Assembly (NCBI GenBank): GCA_004154925.1
Contig: QJNS01000035.1
Span: 4,899-68,898 of the forward strand
DNA: 64,000 bases
Origin: Monosporascus cannonballus
Lineage: Eukaryota; Ascomycota; Sordariomycetes; Xylariales
Reading direction: 5' to 3'
How positions within the stretch are numbered: position 1 is the first letter of the stretch; every line of letters starts with the position of its first letter. The notes under the pieces were generated by a model. The model did no database searches and was not told the origin of the DNA. It saw only the letters and a program-made list of their open reading frames with translations. Made by a program: the position numbers and the translations under genes. This document shows positions 29,758-41,100 of this stretch, in pieces.

Positions 29758-32327
29758 GGACTGCGAGGGGAGTGGCGTTGAAAAAGGGGTTGAAAAGGGG
29801 CAGAAAAGGAGCAGGAAAAGGAGCTAGGCGCTAAACCACATAAAGTCCAAATTTCCCTCCAGTGCCGAGGGGCGGTAACTAGGTGAGTCTCGGGGCCCAA
29901 GCACACAATATCTCGTTAGTGCCAACTCTCATCTGTCAAAGTTCATTTTTAACCGTCCGCTCGAACTGGGAAGGGCCGGTCATCGTAACGCCTAACCGGG
30001 CTACGGCCGTCGCCAAGCTGATCTTTTGATGACCCATTCTCGGACCACGACAACGGGCACGAAGCCTTCCAGGCTAGCGATGTCACCGAAACCTCGTTAC
30101 CGTCCCATAGCAGTGGTTTGGGTTATTCCTGTCGCAGCAGAGCTTTGTCTCCTGAGCATGGAGACCCTGTACTCCAGGAGGAAGCCGAAATGCATGAGTC
30201 TCACGTCTCCGTTTCCAAGGCTGTACTGTAGGGCCTAACCGAGGAATGTCTTGCACCAACGATTCGAGCCGCGCCTACCAGCCTTGCATGACAATAGGAA
30301 AACAGAGACAGGACATGCCAACCCATGCCAACCCATGCCAAAGCACGCCTGTGTGCGCTTGCTGCGAGGATATAAATAACCCCTAGACCAGTTTGGCATT
30401 CGAGGCGTAAGGGGCGGGAAAGGCAGAGAATGGGGAGCGTACCTAAACAATGGTAGCAATGAGAGTTGATTCCCCCAGTGCTAGTTATCCTGGAAGTAGG
30501 CAGGGCAAGTATATAAAACCTAATAGGGGGGTCATTTCCAACGAAAAACGAGCAGGGCCCGCATGTGTTGTAGGTGCACAAGCCGGCTCTCCGCCAATGC
30601 ACCGTAGAGAACTGAGAGGGGGGCATATGAACCCGTTTCCGCAAGGACAATTCTGGGCCGGAAGAAACCAGGGGATTTCTGGGCAGGCTATTCTGTTTCT
30701 TCTTTCCAGCTCTCCTTCCAGACCCCAACCAACACTTCTGCTTTGCTTTTACTTGCCCTCTATTCCCTTACCGCCTCTTTTCTTCCCTCTTTTTCTTCTT
30801 TCAATACATGGGGTGGGTGTGCCGAGGCGAAATCACATGGAGTTCGGGTTCCCTTTATTACGCACCGAGATGGCGGGAGCTGGTAGGTGCAGAAGGTAAT
30901 CTGAGGGATCATGAGGTTGCAGAGACACACGACATGCAGCCAGAAAGCGGATGGTTCACCTAATGGAGTCTTAACTGAGGGTAGCCAGCCCTACCATGGA
31001 GCCAGCCGTTGGGTTTGAACGAAGCCAAGAAGTTCGTAGCTTGGGGTGCGTTTGATAATGAAAATAATAATACAGAGATTTGACATCTATTTCTCGCCTG
31101 TCACCCATGTAGTAGTGATTATGGTCAACGTCTTCAACGGCGAGTAATTATGTATGGACTCTGGAGAAACGACCGAGGAGTTGAGAAGTGAATCAAAGCA
31201 TATATATGACTATTTGGCAGGGATATAGAGATCGTGTTTCAGTCTACGATTGATACCGCTTGTCCGCTTGAGGACACACCTGGCCCATCCGGGTCTGTGC
31301 CATAAACGCACCACCGAGTTCAGCTGGCGACGTGCCGCGTGGGCACGATGTTGTTCGGCCAAGTCTTCCGGTCTCCGGTTGCTGCGCCAGTGTCACCTTG
31401 CATAGATCAGTCCCGGGTGGGATCCGGGGTCGGGTGGCTTATACATCGCAAGTGATCCAAGCCAGGTACTAGCTTGAAGGGGTCTTCAAACCGGAGACCC
31501 TTGGGACGTGAGAGATCCGCATGTTTGTATGTTCGGATTCATCCTAGCCATGTGAGTGTGACCCATTTATCGTGTGGTTGCGCAAGAGCAAAATATGCGT
31601 CACGCCAGTTATAGATATCACAGAGTCTTCGTAGTATCTTCGGAATCAACCTATCTGCGTAGCACGGTGTACGAGGTGAGGTGTGACCGCTTCAACTGCG
31701 GTGCTGCTGTGTGACCAGCATGTCGTTGTAATACTCAACTGCGTGGGTAGCTGAGTTATCAGACGAAAGTCATCCGAGATGGGAATTGACACTGAACCAC
31801 AGGTCTTTATCAAGCAATGCCCTTACATGGACAAAAAAATTCACGGCGCAATAATAGACCTTTGGTCCTGAATAGCGAAAATTTCCTTCTATATCCTTTG
31901 TGTGGGTCTTCTTTGGTGTTTATCCGACAAGGAGCAAGGATAATGCTATTATTCGGCATTGTCATTCACGTGGTCCTTCCTCATCCTCTGCGCCCTTGTT
32001 TCCTTCGTACATAAACCAGCTAAACTCTAATCAAGGTCAGCAAAGTTAAGACATAACCGCGCTTAATCATCTCACCTACAACATTTTTCCGTGCCATCGT
32101 ATTCACAACTTACTCTTCATCGAACTCATTCGCCATCTGTTGCACACAACAGCAGGAGCATCATCGTCATCATTAGTCGCTGGGTGCCTCGTTGTGAAGC
32201 ATCCGCATCACCAACGCAACAACCAGCGCCCGGGCCAACCCTCTCGCTTGACCAAGATCTCGGTCTAGAATCTGCGGCAAAAGAGCAGGCGCCCTGCCCA
32301 AAAACCAACACGCCGCATCTCGATGCA
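29758..32327. other. Intergenic, 2.6 kb, nothing supported
   Basis: No recognisable frame. A 10-bp unit (CATGCCAACC) is repeated three times at 30314-30342. From 30700 to 30810 is another pyrimidine-rich tract (CTTCTTTCC-like), as in a promoter, but no gene could be placed behind it. The last 250 bases before 32328 may contain 5' exons of the RING gene, because the frame remains open. Confidence 0.45.
30314..30342. repeat. Short tandem repeat, 10-bp unit x3
   Basis: CATGCCAACC is repeated nearly three times in a row, the last unit ending in AAAG instead of AACC. Too short to infer function. Confidence 0.8.
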
Positions 32328-33020
32328 ATGGGCCTATTGGAACCGGGCTCAAATGAACGATCACCACCAGCCCAGGTATCTGTTGCCGCTACAGAGTTCA
32401 CCAAGGTGATACGGGACGAGAACTACTGGCCGGAGATTCGAAAGGTCATCGAGAAGGGCGTAGACGCCGACGGCAACAGGGTCAAGCTATGTCTCGACTG
32501 TGCCATATGCAAGAGCCCGATGCTGTGCTTCCCAACCCCCACGTTCCCCGTGCGCGGCGAGCACCCACACGAGCTCGACTTGATCACCGTCCTCTTCTGC
32601 GGTCACGTCTTCCACTTTGGCTGCATGTGGGAGTGGCTGCGGGCCTGCAAGGAGGGCAGTCCCGACAACGGACCCAGGATCCCCAGCTGCCCAGGCTGTA
32701 GGGAGCCGCTCCTCTACCGCGACTGCGGCCACTCAATCAACCTCAAGATGATGTCTTCTTTGCGCCCCGAGGAGATCGACGCCAAGCTGCCGGACCTGAG
32801 AGACGAGGGCGGGAAGATTCCGGACCGGTGCGCAGATTGCCAATTGATCAAGATCAATCAGGCGATCGAGAGGCTGGCGTGGTTGATTTGGGAGCACGGA
32901 GGTAAAGACGCTCGTAGTGAGCAGGACAGGAGGAGACGGGAAATGGAGGACACGCAGCAGCTGCTGAGGACGTCCACACTCAAGCATGTTCAATGGGCCA
33001 TAAGCTCGAACAGGTGGTGA
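32328..33020 (+). CDS. RING-finger protein, putative E3 ubiquitin ligase
   Basis: From the first ATG in frame (32328, MGLLEPGSNERSPP) the protein has 230 residues. The frame is open for another 79 codons upstream without ATG, so a spliced 5' exon is possible. The Cys/His pattern fits a RING: CAICKSPM supplies the first pair. A long loop (about 25 residues) precedes FCGHVFHFGCMWEWL (Cys-His-His-Cys), and PSCPGCREPLLYRDCGH gives the last pair. This resembles fungal RING proteins that bring a ubiquitin-conjugating enzyme to a substrate. The C-terminal tail has another CADC pair and a charged helix (about residues 185-215). There is no membrane segment. The loop between Cys pairs is longer than usual, so zinc binding is likely but not certain. 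Confidence 0.72.
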   Translation: MGLLEPGSNERSPPAQVSVAATEFTKVIRDENYWPEIRKVIEKGVDADGNRVKLCLDCAICKSPMLCFPTPTFPVRGEHPHELDLITVLFCGHVFHFGCMWEWLRACKEGSPDNGPRIPSCPGCREPLLYRDCGHSINLKMMSSLRPEEIDAKLPDLRDEGGKIPDRCADCQLIKINQAIERLAWLIWEHGGKDARSEQDRRRREMEDTQQLLRTSTLKHVQWAISSNRW

Positions 33021-33643
33021 GAGCCATACTTGCAACGGGGATCAAAAGTACAGAAATACTTGAGATCAAATGCGGGCCTGTCTGGTTAGTCGACCAGTTC
33101 ATCTTCCAGGGTGTACTATAAAGGTTAGACATAATCGATCCCAATGACCGGCCAATCTTAAGTTATTAGCAATGCGACGCAATGGGCCTTGCAAGAAATG
33201 AAGCCTCTTCAGTCAGATACATGATACATAAGCAGATGCAAGGTGGACATGGGTGAGTCTCGAGACGTTGTGACAGGAAACACATGCACGAAGTACGAAG
33301 TCAGGGCGGGCAGTACGTCAATGTCCCGGCTCTAACAACTGGAAGATACCGATATGTGGGTCAGCCTGGACAAAGCTCCCCGAGGGCACTGCACAGTAGC
33401 TCCCCCTTCCCCCTGCTTTCCCTGACGTCATCACAACGGTAGCTACCTTGAATGACCGATACAACCATCATCAGCATTACCCCGAACGTACCATCTTTCT
33501 GTAGGAATTGTATTTGCAATTGAAACTGTCACTTTCTCCACATAATTCTTCCAGGAACTACAACGCCCCCTTACCAAGTATATCCCACACATACTTCAGA
33601 TACGGACCAATCCATTCATCCACCACAGACACCGCATCTCAAA
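33021..33643. other. Intergenic, nothing supported
   Basis: About 620 bases between two plus-strand genes, with ordinary composition. The last 100 bases are CA/CT-rich, as in a 5' leader. Confidence 0.5.
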
Positions 33644-34087
33644 ATGGCACACCTCCGCACGATCCTCACCAGGGCCACCAGAACGGCAGCAGCTCCGCGG
33701 GGCTTCGCACCGACATCCTTGCCGGCATCGCGAGCACTACTGCACCGGTCGGCCGCGGCCCGGGCGCCGTACAAGGACGACATGGACCGGGAGTCGCTGA
33801 AGCCCAAGGCGCACGAGAACACGCAGAGCGGGACGGACGACCAGGCGGCGCAGAACGAGGACGCGGCCTTCAACCCGGACAAGACGAGCCCGGAATCGGA
33901 GCGGGCGGCCGCCGGCGCCGCCAACAACCCCAACACCAACCCGCTGGAGAAGAGCCCCGCGAACCAGGGCTTCGCGGGGAACACGACCGGCGCGAAGGAG
34001 GACCAGCGGCGGGGCGGCGGAGGCAACCACCGGAAGCCCAGCGGCGGCGGCGACACGCCCAAGAGCGGGAAGGTCACGAACAATTGA
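33644..34087 (+). CDS. Small mitochondrial-type disordered protein
   Basis: A 147-residue single-exon protein. Residues 1-40 (MAHLRTILTRATRTAAAPRG and on) form an Arg/Ala/Ser-rich amphipathic leader with no acidic residues, typical of a mitochondrial presequence. The rest is hydrophilic and disordered: YKDDMDRESLKPKAHE, SGTDDQAAQNEDAAFNPDKT, NPLEKSPANQGF and a Gly/Lys-rich end. I recall short fungal proteins with the same D.DRESLKP...GTDD...AFNPDKT...NPLE.SPAN plan that have no assigned function. Codon use is strongly GC-ending, showing a well-expressed type of gene. It is convergent with the RING gene at 34413. Confidence 0.78.
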   Translation: MAHLRTILTRATRTAAAPRGFAPTSLPASRALLHRSAAARAPYKDDMDRESLKPKAHENTQSGTDDQAAQNEDAAFNPDKTSPESERAAAGAANNPNTNPLEKSPANQGFAGNTTGAKEDQRRGGGGNHRKPSGGGDTPKSGKVTNN

Positions 34088-34412
34088 TAGAATTGGAGGG
34101 CTTACCGGTACTAAGAAAGCAGAGCGATCGATGCGAGAGAAGACGTAGAAGGGGCTAGGTTATCCACGTAAATGTGATTGATTAATGGTGTACACCGGGC
34201 ACACTGCCACTTGCTAACTGCATCCATCTCGATGTCAATACACTGAGACCTCGCTTACTCACATACATGCCGTTTTACATGGACGACCACTCCTAACTCA
34301 CATGCCGCTAATCGGGTATCAACCACACCTTCACATGCAATCGTCTCGTAGCTCATCATACCCCTCTCCATGCCTTCATGTCCCCGAATGCCATAGAACA
34401 ACCCCAAGAAAA

Positions 34413-35151
34413 CTAGCCGTAAAGTCCATCAATGTCATCATCCTCCTCGTCCTCATCCTCGTCCTTGGGGACCTCGACGACCTTCTTCTGGGTCAGGTCG
34501 TGCCGGCACATGGGACAGGTGCCCTTGCTCTGCAGCCAAGGGCCGACGCACTCGAGGTCGAAGCGGTGGCGGCCGGCACAGGGCAGCTCGACGACGAGGG
34601 GGTAGGGGTCGTCGAGGTAGCGCTCGGCGCAGATGGGGCAAGTATCGTTGTCCCCTCCGAGCTTCCCTCGCGGCACGCGGTCGAGCCCGTCGAGGTACTC
34701 CTGCGACACGCCCGGGATCCGCGTCGGCGGCGCGTCGACGTCGCGCTCCAGCAGCCCCACCAGCTGCTCCAGGAACCGACGGTTGTCCTCGGTCGGCGCG
34801 TCCACCATCAGCGTCGCCATCTGGTCCTGCACCAGCCGGTACAGCGCCGCGGCGTCCACGGGTGTCGGGCCCAGGGGCTCCCTGTGGTGGTGGTGGTGCG
34901 CAGAAGAAGAGGAGGGCGAGGGAGACGTCGGGCTATCGCTCGAGATCTGGTGCAGGTGCGACGTGAAGCTCGACATGTCGGGACGCCGCCGGTGGGGCCG
35001 CGAGCCGGACTCCTTGATGTTGTGCTCGACTGTATATTGCGCCGTTAGTATGTGGGTAGATGACTGCGAGGCAGCATCCTCTTTTGCGCGGCCGCTGGTG
35101 GGGTTGTTCGTGATCTCTTAAGTACGAACCTTCGTAGGGATTGGTTGCCAT
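34413..35151 (-). CDS. RING-H2 finger protein
   Basis: Exon 1 is only 22 nt (35151-35130, MATNPYE plus one base). After a 100-nt intron, exon 2 (35029-34413) completes 212 residues. The RING-H2 motif lies at about residues 135-185: TCPICAERYLDDPYPLVVELPC, then the GRHRFDLEC histidine/cysteine part, then GTCPMCRHDL. The zinc ligands fit C-x2-C, C-x3-H, then C and C-x2-C. Upstream are a five-His run and a Ser/Pro-rich segment; the end is a long Asp/Glu tract (DEDEDEEDDD) before GLYG. Probably a ubiquitin ligase of the cytosol or nucleus. Its substrate is unknown. It is convergent with the mitochondrial gene to the left. Confidence 0.82.
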
Positions 35152-38100
35152 TGCGGGCGATCGTCGGCTTAGGCAGATAGGAAGATACCGCTTTTGAGAG
35201 AAGAATAAAAATCGTCAAGCGGTCTATATTCGATTTTCATTCGCGAGTTGCAATTTGGAGATGGTAGGATGGGTAAATGTAGATAAGTAGGGGTTTGTCT
35301 TTGCCAGTTAAGGAGCTTCACGATGCCCCGCCAATCATCAATTTTAGTAGGTGCCTGCCTTCCCGGGCCCAGGTTGCCGCTTGTGACGTTGGCGTTTTGC
35401 TCCTCAGGCACCCCGCAGGACACGCGGTCAGAAGTTGGTCAATGCGCCAACTACCCCAGATGGGGGGCTGATTCATGGGTTGCAATTCCTCGCAGACAAA
35501 AGCCCCATACGGAATACACCAAGAGCCGGAAGCAGCGAAGACGGCAGGGTCAATAGATGAGCTTCATTCATTAGAGATTGGCTACACGTAGAATCGCAAC
35601 CAACTGCCGGATATCATATCCGCCTGACGGGCTTAATTTTGTTACCGAATTCTTAACATGGCTTGCAAAAATAGTAGTATTGCTCAAGCCAAGACGTTAT
35701 CTGGCCCATTGGTTCTGCCTAGGCTGCGTAGCGTAGGAGGAAGAGCAAAACTCGCGGAAGCATCTAAGATTGGGTTGCCTATGTGATTCTAAACTTCAGT
35801 CACGGGCCAGTTATATATAAGGCAGCTCATAACAACCTCATCTTTGCTACTTCGCTTATAGGTGAGGAAATGATGCAGGATGAAGGAGGTGCGCATGCGC
35901 CAAAGCCCTCGGTGGGTCTAGGATACGGTGATATGTCTCTATCAGGTGCCTTTAGGTCCCAGGTCGATAGGATATCCTCGTCTGTCTCCATTACACTCAC
36001 TCAACCCGTAGACACACCATTTGAGTACACAGTCTATATCAATAGGTCCTAAAGGAACTTCACGCTGCCGTAGGCTCTCGGGCTCTGGCCGGTCAATTCG
36101 TTTCGGTTCAGTGCTTGATACTCTCTTCACCAGACGCGATTCATTATACATTGACTATGTCCATTCCTATTAGCAACGTAGCTACCGTCAAGGACGGGGG
36201 TATAGGGAATTTACAGTAAGCTTATAGCACAAACGAAACACGCCCCCAGTTTCCTCTGCGGCGACATGTTAACGCTGCATATGGTCCTCTGGGTAATGAA
36301 CAGGATGATTTACATAGGAAATAGAACCCATGAAGCGCTGGCAAGGTGAAGGTTATTCTCGTTAATACAAAGGCCACCGGCAATGGTCTTGCCCCAGATT
36401 TTCTTGCGGGGGATAATTATAGGCAAGGTCGATCGCGGCAGTAGATACCATTTGCGCACTCCACGAAAACGGGCATATACGGCAGTCTCATGACAGATAT
36501 GTTGCAGATTAGCACATGAGATGAAATGGATAGTCCGTAGAATATACCGACTCCGAAACCACAATTATTTATCAATGATGGCCTGGTATACATACATCTG
36601 CCCCTATCCCTACCCCTATCGTCGAATAACAATCGAGCAAGTAAAACAAAGACTTAGATCGGCTCCGGTAAACTATGCCGCCGGAGTCGATACTCCCGGG
36701 TCCTTATAATAGAACCTACGGAAGTAAAGCGCCGTTGTAGGAAACTTTAGCCTCCGATGATGGAGTGGCCTCCGATATCAGCTAGGCCACTGTGCTTATA
36801 GGCCAACTGCCCCTACGAATAGGAGGCTTGGGAGCACGGTGGAAGGGTTGGCGACGGCAAGTCCTACAGCGTCTGCAGTGACATACGGCCTTCTACAACG
36901 TGTGGAACACCGTCAGTGGTCCCGTTCTACATGAGATTGGGAGTCGTTGGGGTAGCAACAAGAATATCCTCACCCTCTATTAGATCAGGCCACCTATATA
37001 ACACAGTTGAAGTGACGGTTGAGATCATTCCGTCGGCTCATCGTATGCTCAATACGCGCCGTACATTTCGCAAACCAGCAATAAGAAGGCCTCGGAGCAC
37101 CAGGACGCATGCACGAAACGAGACAATGGTCACAAGCTAGAGGGTCTCGCCGGGTAAGGGGGGAATCTGGCTAAGTCCGTCTATTTCGAAATACGATAGC
37201 TACCTAGTGATTCCATCCCCTACCGAAAGACGGCGTTCTGAGCGATAACCCCTGGGCAGTCGCAATGGGTCGCGGTCCCTGAACGGCCCGCACGCTCGTT
37301 GAGATTCCGTGCCGGTGGCATTCTCCGCCCCGGAAGCGACCAAGGTGGTAATTATCATGCAATTCACGAGCAGATAAGTATGCTCAGACAAGAACAAGCA
37401 GTTGACCCTTTACTAGATATAGCCCGCCGGCACTTGCTCGCTTTTGACGCAGTGAGCGGCATACCTACGACCCGCGTGTTCATCGACGAGCACCCGCTTG
37501 TACTAACTAACTAGAACCCAGGTGAAGTCGGCGGCGCTTGGAGAAAAAGCCTTATCTAGCCGCGAACGCGTCTGCAGCGGTAGTCCGCGGCTAGAAGCTA
37601 TCGGTGCAATCGCATGCAGGGGAGTCTCCTGCAGCACGGGGTTGGGTGAGGCGAATAGTCGCGGCTCTCGCGTCATCACGAATTCTCGCCTTGCGCGTTT
37701 CGTCAAATCTACCTATGTAATCAGCAGGGCCGAAGCACAAATTTGGATGTGAGGCTCGGGGAACACCGTTTTGAAGATGAACCCAACTAAGGGTTATAGA
37801 AAATCCCATTTCGAAGCGGGATCGACTACTATGGTCATGATAGGCTACTAGTATGTATGGGGTCGGTGTGTGCTGGAATACGCTTTCTTGTACGGGTATA
37901 GCTTCAGGCTCAGGATAGTAGAGCCGCTGTTGGGCGGAGACTCGCTCGCTTAACCAACGGCTTGCCTGCCCTCCCCCTTCCTTTTAAGCCGCAATGCCAA
38001 GCGACCCTTCCCACTGGACATGTGTGGGCGTCTAGCAAGGTTTTCCGGCAAGGTTGACTGGTAGCCTGGCGCTAGTAAAGGGGGCATCTGCATATTTAGG

Positions 38101-41100
38101 GGTCCATCTGTGAAGTCGCGAAGAGATCTTTGGGACACCTAGATCAGATGATATGCAAGAAAATCTCCCTGACCCATTCCGCTCTGACCACACTCTGAAC
38201 GATACCACCATAGATCCCTGTTAAACCCTGGTGAAGCGCTGTGGCCCATGACAAGAGCCGCGCCGCACTCGGAATCACCACATTAACGGAGTAAGTTGCG
38301 GGTGAGGAGCCTCTTGTCCATGCCCGCCATGAGAGTGACCGATACATCTCGACCTATGGCATTGGACAGCAGGTCGAGAATCGCCGCAAAAGGCGGGGAG
38401 GACGTTCACACCGACCTCTGCACAAGGAGGTGAAGGGAGAAATCATCGGATAGACCGCGACAACCCGCCAGTACGTATACCGTAGCAAGTCAAAAACGGT
38501 CAGAACTACAAAACGCGTCAACATCACTGAGCTAAGCTTGCTGTCCACTCTATGTACTACCCACGGTGGGTATTCCGGTTCGGCGGCATGAACTGCATGA
38601 CTAAGAACAAAAGTCTAGGTAGTCTCAGTACTTCTGCAGGAACAAGGGTCTCAGGTCGACGAGCAACTTTATTACTGAGTGTCCTATCCGCCAGGGATCT
38701 CATCCGCAGCTCAGCCGTTGGAGCTCGGAGAATAAAAAAAATAAGTGGTTGATTTGGGGGCTAGAAGAGTTCTCGAAATTGATGACCATAGTAATGAATG
38801 AGGAGCCGTATGCAGGCAGCGTTCTCTGCATCGGCACTCGTTCGATGCGCCGAACCACGGAGCTGGAATTGATTGCATTTCGTCGCTTGTGGACAGGGGC
38901 GTTCAGGCCAGGGGTTCGGACCAATGCGGCTTAGTGGCCATATAGCCGGATATGACCCCCGGACGCCGGGCTCGCGGCCCCTGTCATAAAAGGACAGGGT
39001 CTTGCGGTATTAATAATTCTGTTACGGAAGCGCATCCGATCACTTCCAAGACTGGATAGGAAAACGAAAGGGGGATGGATGACGGCCTTTGGGGCATCAA
39101 TCGGTGTGGCCTTTAAGGAGAGAAGGACGATTCCCTGCTGGAAGATATCCGCAACGGATTTCTGTCCCAATCCCCCCCGAGGACGGGTTGTTTCGTTGCC
39201 TCCTTGAGGCGGATGGTTAGCAGAGGTTAGTTTTCACTGGCAAAGTCAGGACGGACGTATACATCAGCGCGAGGCGGAAACATGTAAAGAGGGACGACCC
39301 GACATGCTAGCATCGGCTAAATGGGTATGCTGTTGAGTCCAGCGTGACGCCCTGACCCCAGAAGTGCGCAGTCCAGACTACTCTAGAAAGCCAGAAGAGC
39401 GCTTCTCGAAGGAGCACTGGCTACCTGGTGCATCGAGCTTTGTCTCCATGCTGTCAAGCTCTATTGGAACGGCGCACGTTGCCGAGAAACTCAGACGGTC
39501 CGAGGGTTAGGGGGGAGGGTCCCGTGATCTAGTTGCATCGGTTGAAGATCACGGATACTTGTACAAACTGGGCTTTCCTTTCCTTGGCCCCGGAATTCGG
39601 ATGTTACGTTATTGAAAATGGCGTGGTGTCAGGAAGCTCCTGGGTATAAACTCGTACTGCGGTTTTGGCCGTCGTCATGGAGGCGTATGCCGCTTCATCG
39701 GATTTCATTGCTTGCGATGTACTGGGCGACATTGCGGGGAGCCGGGTGGCTTGTACCCGTTGGCTGTCATTCGGAGTAGGAGGCGTTGCCTGTTCTCATG
39801 TTGCGTGACCCATCATGGTCGCATCTCCAATACATTCTTAGGTGAAGGAAAATATTCACCGCATCTTACCCGATAAGTTTTGTTCGAAGTCCCGCTTCGA
39901 GCAAGGATTTCGATCGATATTCGAGCTCCGCGGTCGTTTTGTTCTTGTGGTATTTTCCTCTGCAGGAGGAAGCTGGCCCCGCGTTTCTTATTCGTGGTTA
40001 CATCAACTCCGCATACAAAGTTGAAACATAGTCTTCAGCCTGGTGCATTGTCCAGGTGATTGCATTAACCTCAAGTACCAGGTCTAAATGTCTCAGCATA
40101 CTCGGTGCATAACCGCAGTGCTTGCATGCACATAGCATGCACTGTCCAGGTACATAGGGAGGCAGTAGCTCAACGTTCGAACTCGGATCCCTTCCATTGA
40201 TCTTCTGTGAAGGCCCAGCCACATATGCAACTCCATAGCTGGTAATAAGCGGAGTGAAAATACGGCAATTACTGATGCGCCCCACTCCGTGTGAAAAGAG
40301 CCCGTCAACGGTATTTACCTTCCTTTGTGCCACTACTTGGTTAAGGGGAAAATCTTCAGCCAGGAATTTCAATCGGGCCGCGCAAAATGTCAAATGCCAC
40401 CCTTCTGTTACAAGGTGGACTGAGTTCTACGCCTGGTCGGAATATATGTAACACGGACCTCTGCTCATACCTTCCGCGCCCCGAGACTGGAGCATGAACC
40501 ACCTCTTATTATTCTTCCAGGAACCCTGGCAAACGTGGTGGGAACTCGGGAGGTCCGGCTTGAGCCACTACCGCCCTAACAATACACATGGCGTTTGGGG
40601 CATTTCGGTGCAGGATAAGTCACCCTTGGTTCCGCCCGCCGGCTCATTAACATGACCACCCTCTCCACGTTGTGGCCATCTTGAGCCAAGTCCTGGATCG
40701 CGCTCCCTACTACATAGAAACCGGGGATGATGTCTACTACTTCGTCTGCCTTGCTGGTGACACTATCACCGGAAACTGGCAAGTTCCTCCTATTGCTTTC
40801 CCCTCTAAGTGACTTTCCAAACGGCAACTCCGGTCACCAACTTCGAGGGGCATCATGTAAGTATTTTGGTTAACGCTAAGAGCTAATAGTTCCAACCCGA
40901 AGTCTCGCGGATGGGAGGATGCGGCTCAGTCGGAACATCTCCTCACGTGGAGCATCGGGGCTACCTCGTACCCATTAGTCCCTTGCCCCCTGTCTCTTCA
41001 TCGAGGCGTTGCCTGTGCTGCTTCAATAGAATGATCGGTCAATAGGATGCCAAAAGATGCCTCGGACTCGTTTATGACTGTATACTATGTAACCCTCCCC

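Noticed and set aside
39998..40393. 131-residue open frame on the minus strand
   Set aside because: Length is within chance expectation for 10 kb of balanced sequence, and no motif or splice context supports it.
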